Assembly (NCBI GenBank): GCA_964539975.1
Contig: CAZIKK010000040.1
Location: 1 to 5,831, forward strand
Source: 38-11 sp964539975
GTDB lineage: Bacteria > Bacillota > Clostridia > Tissierellales > Dethiosulfatibacteraceae
DNA: 5,831 nt
Direction: 5' to 3'
The notes beneath the pieces were generated by a model, which searched no databases, was not told where the DNA came from, and saw only the letters and a program-made list of their open reading frames with translations. A program made the position numbers and the translations under genes. The stretch's first letter is position 1; each line of letters starts with the position of its first letter. Positions 1-5,831 of the stretch are shown here, one piece after another.

Positions 1-360
1 GATTGGCCGGGAAATGTAAGAGAATTGAAAAACTTTGTCGAACGAATGGTGGTGATGAGCTCCACGTCGGTGATTGAATTGAAGGACATTCCAAAGGGTA
101 TTTTGAACGACTTTAGCTTAAAGGAAAACGATTTTTCCTTGCCAAACCGTAATATATTCCATGACTTGATGTCGGAAACAGATTACAACTCCTTGTTCGA
201 TTTAGAGAATAAATCTTACAAAGAGTTGATGGAACAATACGAAGAAGAATTAATCAAACAGGCGATCAAAAAATACAAAACAACCTATAAGGCAGCAGAG
301 ATTCTTGGTGTGAACCAGTCAACCATTGCTCGGAAAACAAAAAAATACGAGATTAAATAA
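1..360 (+). CDS. Sigma-54-dependent transcriptional activator, C-terminal fragment (5' end outside window)
   Basis: The frame is open from base 1 and ends at TAA 358-360, leaving 119 residues of a bacterial enhancer-binding protein. Seen: residues 1-9, DWPGNVREL, are the conserved end of the AAA+ sigma-54-interaction domain. A variable linker follows at about 20-70. Residues 72-119 form a Fis/TyrR-type DNA-binding domain, with an amphipathic helix (YKELMEQYEEELIKQAIKKY) and then a helix-turn-helix around 97-116 (YKAAEILGVNQSTIARKTKKY). Known for the family: such proteins bind upstream palindromes as dimers and use ATP to open sigma-54 polymerase promoters. Sensor domains are normally N-terminal, so the signal cannot be read here. 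Inference: it controls the operon downstream, because a -24/-12 promoter and paired palindromes lie directly after it, one overlapping its own stop codon. The true start is beyond the left edge; TTG at 25 or other internal starts are not real. The family is clear; the specific regulator is not. Confidence 0.93.
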   Translation, partial: DWPGNVRELKNFVERMVVMSSTSVIELKDIPKGILNDFSLKENDFSLPNRNIFHDLMSETDYNSLFDLENKSYKELMEQYEEELIKQAIKKYKTTYKAAEILGVNQSTIARKTKKYEIK

Positions 361-375
361 TGCATGCACGCATTA
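358..375. promoter_or_regulatory. Upstream activator site 1 (palindrome TAATGC-N6-GCATTA)
   Basis: TAATGCATGCACGCATTA has perfect 6-bp arms, and only one mismatched pair across the full 18 bp. It overlaps the TAA stop of the activator gene. Its centre lies about 114 bp upstream of the predicted start of transcription (near 481), a usual distance for a sigma-54 enhancer. The same arms and spacing recur at 407-424. The 6-N6-6 layout matches the known TyrR box (TGTAAA-N6-TTTACA), and the adjacent activator carries a TyrR/Fis-type helix-turn-helix. Binding by that activator is inferred. Confidence 0.72.
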
Positions 376-406
376 TTCCAAGAAGAAAACGATGTCAATC
401 TGCATT

Positions 407-424
407 TAATGCAAATTGGCATTA
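407..424. promoter_or_regulatory. Upstream activator site 2 (palindrome TAATGC-N6-GCATTA)
   Basis: TAATGCAAATTGGCATTA repeats the exact arms and 6-bp spacer length of site 1, with a different spacer sequence. Centre-to-centre distance between the sites is 49 bp, and the centre of this one is about 65 bp upstream of the predicted transcription start. An overlapping inverted pair, TGCATT-T-AATGCA (401-413), and a lone GCATT half-site at 434-438 lie nearby. The second arm is followed by a run of seven T (425-431), so a weak RNA hairpin role is a possible alternative, but a 6-bp AT-rich stem would be feeble. Confidence 0.72.
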
Positions 425-454
425 TTTTTTTGTGCATTTCAAAGGGTTTTGGCT

Positions 455-470
455 TGGCATGCTACTTGCA
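455..470 (+). promoter_or_regulatory. Sigma-54 (-24/-12) promoter of the catabolic operon
   Basis: TGGCATGCTACTTGCA matches the sigma-54 consensus TGGCACG-N4-TTGCW at every defined position except the sixth (T for C). The essential GG (456-457) and GC (468-469) have the required spacing. Transcription would start near 480-482, leaving a leader of about 32 nt with the AGGAGG ribosome site at 497-502 before the ATG at 513. Its position between an enhancer-binding protein gene and the operon, downstream of two palindromes, supports the call. Confidence 0.88.
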
Positions 471-512
471 TCTTCAGTACATGGCAAAACTAAAAGAGGA
501 GGCACGGCAAAG

Positions 513-1460
513 ATGAAGGTAACTTGCATTGGATCAGGATTAATTGGAAGCGGATGGGCAACTTATTTTGCCTTAAAGGGCCTGGAAACGACTATGTTTG
601 ATATTGATGAGTCTAAACTGGAAGAGGCAGTCGAACGCATCAAATCAAATTTGAAGTTTCTCTATGAGGCTGAAGTAATAGACGAAAGGGCCTTTAATCA
701 ATGCATAGAAAGGATCACGGTCACAACTGACATGAAAAAGGCTGTCGAGGATGCAGAGGTTATTCAAGAAAATGGGCCTGAAAATTATGAGATCAAGCAA
801 AAGATCATTCAGGACATTGAACTTTATGGGAAAAAGGATGCCATCATCGCATCTAGCACGTCTGGGTTGTTGATTACTGAAATAGCCAAAGGAGCCAATC
901 ATCCGGAACGTATTATAGGCGCACACCCATATAATCCGGTTCAATTGATTCCTTTGGTAGAAATTACAAAAGGCGAGGCGACAGAATCGGTATATATTGA
1001 CAAGGCAGTCAGTTTTTATCAATCCATAGACAAAGAGCCAATTGTGCTAAAGAAAGAAGCGCTTGGTTTTATTTCAAATCGACTGGCTTTGGCATTGTAC
1101 AGAGAAGCAGTGGAAATCGTTGAGAGAGGTATTTGCACGGTTGAGGAAGTGGACAAGGCCTGTTGTTTTGGGCCAGGATTAAGATATGCTTTGATGGGTC
1201 CAAATCTTATCTACCAATTAGGTGGAGGAAAGTATGGTATTCAAGGAGCATTGGCTCATATGGGACCATCTGTTGAAAAATGGTGGGAAGATATGGCGGA
1301 CTGGAAGAAATGGCCAGAAGGCTATGGAGAAAGAGTTCAAAAAGGAGTGGATGAAGAAATGGAAAATAGAAGAGAGTCCCATGGCAAAACAAATGAAGAC
1401 ATTGCCATGTTTAGAGATAAAGGACTAATCATGTTACTGAAGTATCATGAAAAAATGTAG
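513..1460 (+). CDS. 3-hydroxyacid dehydrogenase, lambda-crystallin / L-carnitine dehydrogenase type (3-HAD superfamily)
   Basis: This 315-residue protein has the usual length of the short 3-HAD enzymes that act on free acids (L-carnitine dehydrogenase, L-gulonate 3-dehydrogenase/CryL). Seen: a Rossmann glycine loop GSGLIGSG at 7-14; Asp30 at the end of beta-2, typical of NAD rather than NADP use; QENGPE at 85-90; SSTSG at 114-118; the catalytic His138 in HPYNPVQLIPLVE and Glu150, with Ser117 and Asn189 completing the usual set; then GPGLRYALMGP (220-230) in the C-terminal helical domain, a CryL/carnitine-dehydrogenase signature. Likely reaction: NAD-dependent oxidation of a 3-hydroxy acid to the 3-keto acid that the BKACE downstream would cleave. 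Start: ATG 513 gives residue 1 just before beta-1 and has AGGAGG at 497-502. The in-frame ATG at 360 would run translation through the operators and promoter and adds unrelated residues. It is the first operon gene; the next starts 15 nt after its stop. Carnitine is one possible substrate but unproven. Confidence 0.9.
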   Translation: MKVTCIGSGLIGSGWATYFALKGLETTMFDIDESKLEEAVERIKSNLKFLYEAEVIDERAFNQCIERITVTTDMKKAVEDAEVIQENGPENYEIKQKIIQDIELYGKKDAIIASSTSGLLITEIAKGANHPERIIGAHPYNPVQLIPLVEITKGEATESVYIDKAVSFYQSIDKEPIVLKKEALGFISNRLALALYREAVEIVERGICTVEEVDKACCFGPGLRYALMGPNLIYQLGGGKYGIQGALAHMGPSVEKWWEDMADWKKWPEGYGERVQKGVDEEMENRRESHGKTNEDIAMFRDKGLIMLLKYHEKM

Positions 1461-1475
1461 AGAGGAGGTGAAAAA

Positions 1476-2795
1476 ATGTACAGCAACGAATACAATAGAA
1501 AAAGAATGCAACCTGAAGAAGCAGTGTCACTTATCCAATCAGGACAACATGTGGTATTGGGTGGAGGGCCAATCGAGCCGATGACATTCGTCGAAAAAAT
1601 GACGGCTTTAAAAGGGAAGGTAAAGGATGTGAAGGTAACCAATATTCTATCCTTGAAGGCTCATGAGATTATGACAAGTCCAGCATATAAAGAGACATTT
1701 GACTTTGAATCCTCTTTTTATGGACCAGTTCAAAGAGCGACAGACAAGCTAGGAATGGGATCTTATGCACCAGCACATTTGAGAAACATTGGATCTAATA
1801 TCTTGACGCATCACGGAGAGCCTGATGTGTATGTATGTACGGTAAGTCCAATGGACAAGAATGGTTTTTTTACGACAGGACCTGGTGTCATCTATGATTA
1901 TGAAATGATCCATAACGCAAAAACGATCATATTTGAAGTGAATGCTCAACACCCAAGAACTTTCGGAGACACGGTATTTCATATTTCTCAAGTAGACCAT
2001 TTATATGAAGTGGATATGGCCGTACCTACGATACCAGATGCCCCGATAACAGACACTGACAGAATGATTGGTCAATATGTGTCAGAACTAATCGAAGATG
2101 GGTCGACGATCCAATTAGGAATTGGAGCCATACCCAATGCGGCAGCGAAAGAATTGATAAACAAAAAGGACTTAGGAATTCATACAGAAATGTTGAATGA
2201 TGCAATGGTAGATTTATATAATGCCGGTGTGATAACCGGAAGAAAAAAGACGCTTTTCCCCAACAAGATTGTTACGTCTTTTTCGTTGGGAACTAAAAAA
2301 GTGTATGATTTTATCGATGACAATCCAGTGGTCATGCATTATAGAACCAGCTATACCAATGATCCTTTCGTTGTGAGCCAGAATCACAAAATGGTATCGG
2401 TAAACACCACACTAATGGTGGATTTCACAGGACAATGTGCTTCAGAAGCCATTCGAAACACACAAATCAGCGGAACAGGTGGACAGGTTGAAACGGCTAT
2501 AGGAGCGCAGATGGCTCGAGGTGGAAAATCCATCATCACCTTGCACTCGACCACAGAGATTAAAAAACCTGGTACTGATGAGAGAGAAAGAGTTTCAAAA
2601 ATTGTGCCGTATTTTGATAGAGGCACATTGATAACCCTTGCAAGAACAGATGTTGAATATGTCGTGACAGAGTATGGCATTGCCCGTTTAAAAGGAGCCT
2701 CTGTTAAAGACAGAACCAAAATGTTAATCAAGATTGCACACCCCGACTATCGTGATGAGTTGACAGAAGAAGCAAAGAAACACAAATTTATTTAG
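1476..2795 (+). CDS. Family I CoA-transferase, 4-hydroxybutyrate CoA-transferase / acetyl-CoA hydrolase type
   Basis: The product is 439 residues, nearly the length of 4-hydroxybutyrate CoA-transferase AbfT from Clostridium aminobutyricum. Seen: an N-terminal half with SGQHVVLGGGPIEP (22-35); GIGAIPNA at 215-222; the catalytic glutamate at Glu238 in GIHTEML, the same residue number I recall for AbfT; the CoA-binding loop SGTGGQ at 332-337; and the C-terminal block YVVTEYGIARLKG (395-407). Known chemistry: CoA moves by ping-pong through a glutamyl-CoA thioester, usually with acetate/acetyl-CoA as one partner. Inference: it takes CoA from the acyl-CoA made by the downstream BKACE and returns it to acetate, refilling the acetyl-CoA that BKACE consumes. 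The segment at 338-375 (ETAIGAQMARGG to ERVSKIVP) differs from the usual butyrate-enzyme text and contains extra charged residues, so the acyl substrate may be unusual. AGGAGGTG at 1463-1470 sets the start. The hydrolase label fits less well than transferase in this context. Confidence 0.9.
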   Translation: MYSNEYNRKRMQPEEAVSLIQSGQHVVLGGGPIEPMTFVEKMTALKGKVKDVKVTNILSLKAHEIMTSPAYKETFDFESSFYGPVQRATDKLGMGSYAPAHLRNIGSNILTHHGEPDVYVCTVSPMDKNGFFTTGPGVIYDYEMIHNAKTIIFEVNAQHPRTFGDTVFHISQVDHLYEVDMAVPTIPDAPITDTDRMIGQYVSELIEDGSTIQLGIGAIPNAAAKELINKKDLGIHTEMLNDAMVDLYNAGVITGRKKTLFPNKIVTSFSLGTKKVYDFIDDNPVVMHYRTSYTNDPFVVSQNHKMVSVNTTLMVDFTGQCASEAIRNTQISGTGGQVETAIGAQMARGGKSIITLHSTTEIKKPGTDERERVSKIVPYFDRGTLITLARTDVEYVVTEYGIARLKGASVKDRTKMLIKIAHPDYRDELTEEAKKHKFI

Positions 2796-2814
2796 ATATT
2801 CTAGGAGGGTATTT

Positions 2815-4119
2815 ATGTTAGGAGTTTTAGGTTTATTAATCGCCATCGCTTTATTGGTTGTTTTAGCATACAAAGGCATTGGGGCCATACCGGCTTCTCT
2901 TGTTTGCTCATTGGTGGTCATTCTGACTAACGGCATGCCGATTTGGGGTTCATTTTCCCAAGCTTACATGGGTGGGATCACAAGTTTTGTAGGCGCCTAT
3001 TTTCTAGTGTTTATCAGTTCGGCTTTATTTGCCAAGGCAATGGCTGATTCAGGAGCGGCTCAAGCAGTAGCGTATAAGTTTTTGGAATGGTTCGGCGCTA
3101 AAAGAGCGGTCCTAGTATTAATTGTGACAGCTGCTGTTTTGACCTATGGTGGTGTCAGCTTGTTTGTGGTTGTGTTTGCTCTTTATCCAATTGCACTGGT
3201 TTTATTAAAAGAAGCAGATTTGCCAAAAAGTATTTTGCCAGGGATCTTGGCATTTGGAGCAGCAACATTCACCATGTCGGCGTTGCCAGCCTCGCCACAA
3301 TTGACTAATGTGATTCCATCGCAGGTTTTAGGAACTTCTCTGACTGCCGCACCTTTCATTGGTATTTTTGCCTCTGTTTTGATGTTCATAGGAGGTTACG
3401 CCTACTTTGTACGCGTTGAGAAAAAAGTTCGAGCAGAAGGTATTGGTTTTGTGCCAGGACCGATGGACGATGTATCTACATTTGAAAATGTGGATAAATC
3501 AAAGTTGCCAAGTGCCACTTTGTCTTTCATTCCCATGATTCTAATTTTAGCGGCTATCATCTTTTTAAGGAACGCTTTCGGATCGATTGAATTGGTAGTG
3601 TATGCCATGTTGGCAGCAACTGCTTTAACTTTCATTTTCAATTGGCAAAAACTAACCAATAAGAAAAACACCATCAACCAAGGGTTGAAAGATGGAATGG
3701 CCATTATCAATGTGGCAGTTATCGTTGGATTTGGCGTGGTTGTTCAAAATGCGCCTGCTTTCCAAAGTTTTATCGCATTCGCTTTAGGCATTGATCTGCA
3801 TCCTTACCTATCAGCCGTTATGGCCACAGAGATTGTAGCAGGGATCACGGGTTCATCTAGTGGTGGGTTGACGATTTTCCTAAATGCTTTAGGAGCTGAA
3901 TACGTAGCATTAGGCGCTAACCCAGATGTATTACACCGATTGACCGCTATAGCCGCAGGAGGATTGGATACATTGCCTCACGCCGGAGGAATCTTCATTT
4001 TGATGGGTGTTGTAGGCGTTAATCATAAAGAAGGCTACAAGCATATTTTCTGGACAACAGTAGCCATACCGATTGTCGTTGCTTTTATATGTGCATTCCT
4101 TGCGATTGCCATATATTAG
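2815..4119 (+). CDS. GntP-family permease for a hydroxy-carboxylate
   Basis: The 434-residue protein is very hydrophobic, with roughly 12 membrane segments from residue 2 to the C-terminus and one longer polar cytoplasmic-type loop at about 199-232 (RVEKKVRAEG to VDKSKLPS). Seen: GntP hallmarks PASPQLTNVIPSQVLGT (158-173), a glycine/serine run AGITGSSSGG (342-351), and GGLDTLPHAGGIF (382-394) followed by NHKEGYKHIFW (403-413). Known: GntP carriers are ion-driven importers of gluconate and other hydroxy acids; members beside 3-hydroxybutyrate and CoA-transferase genes are thought to carry 3-hydroxybutyrate. Inference: it brings in the substrate of the 3-hydroxyacid dehydrogenase encoded two genes upstream, which implies an anionic hydroxy acid rather than a quaternary amine. 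AGGAGGG at 2803-2809 precedes the ATG by 5 nt; the gap to the CoA-transferase is 19 nt. Family membership is firm; the exact substrate cannot be told. Confidence 0.88.
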   Translation: MLGVLGLLIAIALLVVLAYKGIGAIPASLVCSLVVILTNGMPIWGSFSQAYMGGITSFVGAYFLVFISSALFAKAMADSGAAQAVAYKFLEWFGAKRAVLVLIVTAAVLTYGGVSLFVVVFALYPIALVLLKEADLPKSILPGILAFGAATFTMSALPASPQLTNVIPSQVLGTSLTAAPFIGIFASVLMFIGGYAYFVRVEKKVRAEGIGFVPGPMDDVSTFENVDKSKLPSATLSFIPMILILAAIIFLRNAFGSIELVVYAMLAATALTFIFNWQKLTNKKNTINQGLKDGMAIINVAVIVGFGVVVQNAPAFQSFIAFALGIDLHPYLSAVMATEIVAGITGSSSGGLTIFLNALGAEYVALGANPDVLHRLTAIAAGGLDTLPHAGGIFILMGVVGVNHKEGYKHIFWTTVAIPIVVAFICAFLAIAIY

Positions 4120-4154
4120 AATAAATTATTTTTATCCAAAAGGAGGAGTAACAA

Positions 4155-4922
4155 ATGACAAAAAGAATTGTAAACTGTGCGATTACGGGATCTATTCATG
4201 TCCCAACCATGTCTCCGTATTTACCTATTACTCAAGATCAAATTGCTCAAAATGCGATTGATGCAGCCAACGCAGGAGCCACTACGGTGCATATCCATGC
4301 TAGAAATCCTGAAAACGGTATGCCGTCATCAGATCTTGGAATTTACGAAGAAATCATTGACAAGATCCGTGCAAAAAACAAAGACGTTATCATCTGNNNN
4401 NNNNNNNNNNNNNNNNNNNNNNNNNNNNNNNNNNNNNNNNNNNNNNNNNNNNNNNNNNNNNNNNNNNNNNNNNNNNNNNNNNNNNNNNNNNNNNNNGGCA
4501 CAAAGCCTGAACTTGAGTGTTATGACGTTGGGCACATCTATAATGTCAAATTCATGAAAGACGTGGGATTGATTCAAGGAAAACCGTATCTACAATTTGT
4601 GCTAGGTATCAATGGTGCCTTAGGGTCTTCAGTAGAAGACTTGAACATGATGAAAGAAACGGCAGACAGACTGTTTGGCGTAGGCGGTTATGACTGGTCA
4701 GCGTTTGGTGCTGGTAAAGCTGAATACCCAATCTGTACACAAAACTTATTCTTAGGTGGTCATGTGAGAGTGGGAATGGAAGATAACCTTTACTTATCAA
4801 AAGGTGTCTTAGCGAAGAACAATGGTGAATTGGTTGAAAAAATGGTAAGAATCATGAAAGAGTTTGACTTCGAACCAGCAACACCAGATGAAGGAAGAGA
4901 ATTACTTGGAATCAAAAAATAA
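4155..4922 (+). CDS. Beta-keto acid cleavage enzyme (BKACE, DUF849), interrupted by an assembly gap
   Basis: Members condense a beta-keto acid with acetyl-CoA and split it to acetoacetate plus a new acyl-CoA, on a TIM barrel with one zinc. Seen before the gap: the N-terminal strand ending in AITGS (9-13), MSPYLPIT (19-26), and the zinc motif VHIHAR with His46 and His48, numbered as in Kce of lysine fermentation. After the gap: KPELECYDVGH, LQFVLGINGALG, FGAGKAEYP and GGHVRVGMEDN, the last holding the third zinc ligand Glu and neighbouring Arg and Asp that correspond to Kce Glu230, Arg226 and Asp231. Position 14, Glu in Kce where it grips the substrate amine, is Ile here with His15 next to it, so the substrate is probably not 3-keto-5-aminohexanoate. 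A hundred N stand for residues about 81-114, where the partial codon TGN allows Cys. The gene is read in one frame across them, but the real stretch should be longer. AGGAGG at 4141-4146 sets the start. The downstream gene's ribosome site overlaps the stop. Confidence 0.9.
   Translation: MTKRIVNCAITGSIHVPTMSPYLPITQDQIAQNAIDAANAGATTVHIHARNPENGMPSSDLGIYEEIIDKIRAKNKDVIIXXXXXXXXXXXXXXXXXXXXXXXXXXXXXXXXXXGTKPELECYDVGHIYNVKFMKDVGLIQGKPYLQFVLGINGALGSSVEDLNMMKETADRLFGVGGYDWSAFGAGKAEYPICTQNLFLGGHVRVGMEDNLYLSKGVLAKNNGELVEKMVRIMKEFDFEPATPDEGRELLGIKK
4397..4496. other. Assembly gap of exactly 100 N inside the BKACE gene
   Basis: Exactly 100 N replace coding sequence of the BKACE gene. A round 100 is the usual placeholder for a gap of unknown size. 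Comparing the flanks with Kce, the N stretch plus the following GTK supplies 37 residues where the family has about 60, so roughly 20-25 codons more are probably missing. The lost part holds active-site positions equivalent to Kce Ser82 and Thr106. This is a property of the assembly, not of the organism. Confidence 0.97.
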
Positions 4923-4935
4923 AGGAGGCATGTAA

Positions 4936-5831
4936 ATGAGACTGGCAATAATGGGCGCTGGGTCTTTAGGAACCATCCTAGGGGCACATATCGCCAAAGC
5001 GGGAATCGACATCGATTTAATCGATGCCAACGAAGAACATGTTAAAGCCTTAAACGAAAAAGGAGCCAAAGTTGTTGGCACAATGGAATTCACTCAACCG
5101 GTGAAAGCATTAACACCGGAAGAAATGGAAGGCACCTATGATATGGTGCTGTACTTGGTGAAGCAAACCTACAATGAAACAGCATTGAATCAGTTGTTGC
5201 CACATTTGGGCAAAGACAGTTGTGTGATTACTTTACAAAATGGTGTGCCAGAACCAGCTGTTGCGGATATTGTAGGCAAGGAAAGAACTTTGGGATGTAC
5301 AGTTGGTTGGGGTGCCACTTGGAAGGAACCCGGTGTATCTGAACTGACTTCTGAGCCTGGAAATATGAGCTTTGAAATAGGTGAGATGGATGGTAAAATT
5401 ACGGATCGATTGATGAAGGCGAAAGAAATTCTTGAAACCATGTGTCATGTTGAAGTAATGGAAAACCTTATGGGCATCCGTTGGACAAAACTTTTGGTAA
5501 ACGCTACCTTTAGTGGGATGTCAGCTTGCTTGGGTTGTACGTTTGGAGACATTCTAGACGATCCAAAAGCGATGGACTGTGTCAAGCATATAGCCAATGA
5601 AGCCATTGTGTTGGCAAAAGTGGCAGATATTAAAATGGAGCCTATGCATGGATTTGATTTGGGAAGCTTGCTTGGATTTGAAACGAAAGAGGAAATGGAC
5701 AGCAAAGATCCTATCTACAACAAAATGTGGGGACCTCATAGAAAACTCAAAGCTAGCATGTTGCAAGACCTTGAAAAAGGGAAAAGAACAGAGATTGGTG
5801 CCATCAATGGTGTAATCTGCGACTTTGGTGA
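4936..5831 (+). CDS. Ketopantoate-reductase-like (ApbA/PanE family) 2-hydroxyacid dehydrogenase, 3' end outside window
   Basis: The frame runs from ATG 4936 to the window edge without a stop, giving 298 codons plus two bases; the family is about 300-320 residues, so only a short tail is missing. Seen: the Rossmann loop GAGSLG at 7-12; LQNG with Asn102; the catalytic lysine Lys185 in RWTKLLVN; and the C-terminal SMLQDLEKGKRTEIGAINGV with Glu286, matching the Asn/Lys/Glu set of E. coli PanE. At the end of beta-2 there is Asp30 (LIDANEEH), where PanE has an Arg that holds the NADPH phosphate, so NAD(H) use is likely. AAAGGAGG at 4921-4928 overlaps the BKACE stop and sits 7 nt before the ATG. Inference: placed last in a catabolic operon and probably NAD-linked, it more likely oxidises or reduces a branched or substituted 2-hydroxy/2-keto acid in this pathway than makes pantoate. 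The family call is solid; the role is open. Confidence 0.88.
   Translation, partial: MRLAIMGAGSLGTILGAHIAKAGIDIDLIDANEEHVKALNEKGAKVVGTMEFTQPVKALTPEEMEGTYDMVLYLVKQTYNETALNQLLPHLGKDSCVITLQNGVPEPAVADIVGKERTLGCTVGWGATWKEPGVSELTSEPGNMSFEIGEMDGKITDRLMKAKEILETMCHVEVMENLMGIRWTKLLVNATFSGMSACLGCTFGDILDDPKAMDCVKHIANEAIVLAKVADIKMEPMHGFDLGSLLGFETKEEMDSKDPIYNKMWGPHRKLKASMLQDLEKGKRTEIGAINGVICDFG

Noticed and set aside
407..431. Intrinsic terminator after the regulator gene
   Set aside because: The only stem is 6 bp with two G-C pairs. The match in arms and spacing to 358-375 is better explained as a protein-binding site, so no terminator is annotated.
441..480. Sigma-70/A-type promoter in the control region
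   Set aside because: No TATAAT-like -10 element is found at a suitable distance from the TTGGCT-like sequence, while the -24/-12 match is nearly perfect.
360..512. N-terminal extension of the 3-hydroxyacid dehydrogenase from the ATG at 360
   Set aside because: It would translate through both operators and the sigma-54 promoter, upstream of the predicted transcript start. The 51 extra residues do not resemble the family, and ATG 513 has a proper ribosome site directly before the Rossmann fold.
645..1022. Antisense open frame opposite the dehydrogenase, and similar minus-strand frames elsewhere
   Set aside because: These are shadows of well-conserved + strand genes. They have no recognisable domain, and their products are of low-complexity or unlikely composition.
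513..1460. Confident naming as L-carnitine dehydrogenase and the operon as carnitine breakdown
   Set aside because: The dehydrogenase family fits, and BKACE enzymes cleave dehydrocarnitine in some bacteria, but there is no carnitine-type (BCCT or ABC) transporter here, the importer is GntP, and the CryL group covers other free hydroxy acids. Kept only as a possibility.
4155..4922. Naming the BKACE gene kce (lysine fermentation)
   Set aside because: None of the lysine-fermentation partner genes (aminomutases, kdd) are in the window, and the amine-binding Glu14 is absent.
4930..4935. Start-stop mini-ORF ATGTAA just before the last gene
   Set aside because: The ATG lies only 1 nt after the AAAGGAGG site, too close for initiation. 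The ATG at 4936, 7 nt away, opens the conserved protein.

Overview
The window looks like a low-GC, Gram-positive anaerobe of the Clostridia type. The evidence is AT-rich coding sequence, purine-rich AGGAGG ribosome sites before every gene, very short intergenic gaps, and a clostridial-style sigma-54 activator next to an acid-degradation operon. The exact genus cannot be read from the sequence. All genes lie on the + strand.

Layout: (1) 1-360 is the 3' end of a sigma-54-dependent (NtrC/TyrR-like) activator, comprising the tail of the AAA+ domain and a Fis/TyrR-type helix-turn-helix. (2) 361-512 is a compact control region. It holds two 18-bp palindromes of identical design, TAATGC-N6-GCATTA, at 358-375 and 407-424, followed by a near-consensus -24/-12 sigma-54 promoter at 455-470. 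(3) 513-5831 is an apparent single operon of five genes: a 3-hydroxyacid dehydrogenase of the lambda-crystallin/L-carnitine dehydrogenase type; a family I CoA-transferase of the 4-hydroxybutyrate CoA-transferase/acetyl-CoA hydrolase type; a GntP-family anion permease; a beta-keto acid cleavage enzyme (BKACE, formerly DUF849), interrupted by a 100-N assembly gap; and a ketopantoate-reductase-like dehydrogenase cut off by the window end.

How the genes could work together (inference): the permease imports a hydroxy-carboxylate; the 3-hydroxyacid dehydrogenase oxidises it to a 3-keto acid; BKACE cleaves this with acetyl-CoA to acetoacetate and a new acyl-CoA; the CoA-transferase passes CoA from that product to acetate, regenerating acetyl-CoA. 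The ketopantoate-reductase homologue would handle a further hydroxy/keto acid. The substrate is unknown. Several features argue against simply copying the lysine-fermentation or carnitine assignments, including replacement of the amine-binding Glu14 of the BKACE Kce by Ile, and the presence of a GntP carrier. The most interesting content is this five-gene catabolic set and its well-defined sigma-54 switch. No mobile element, CRISPR array, tRNA or rRNA was seen.
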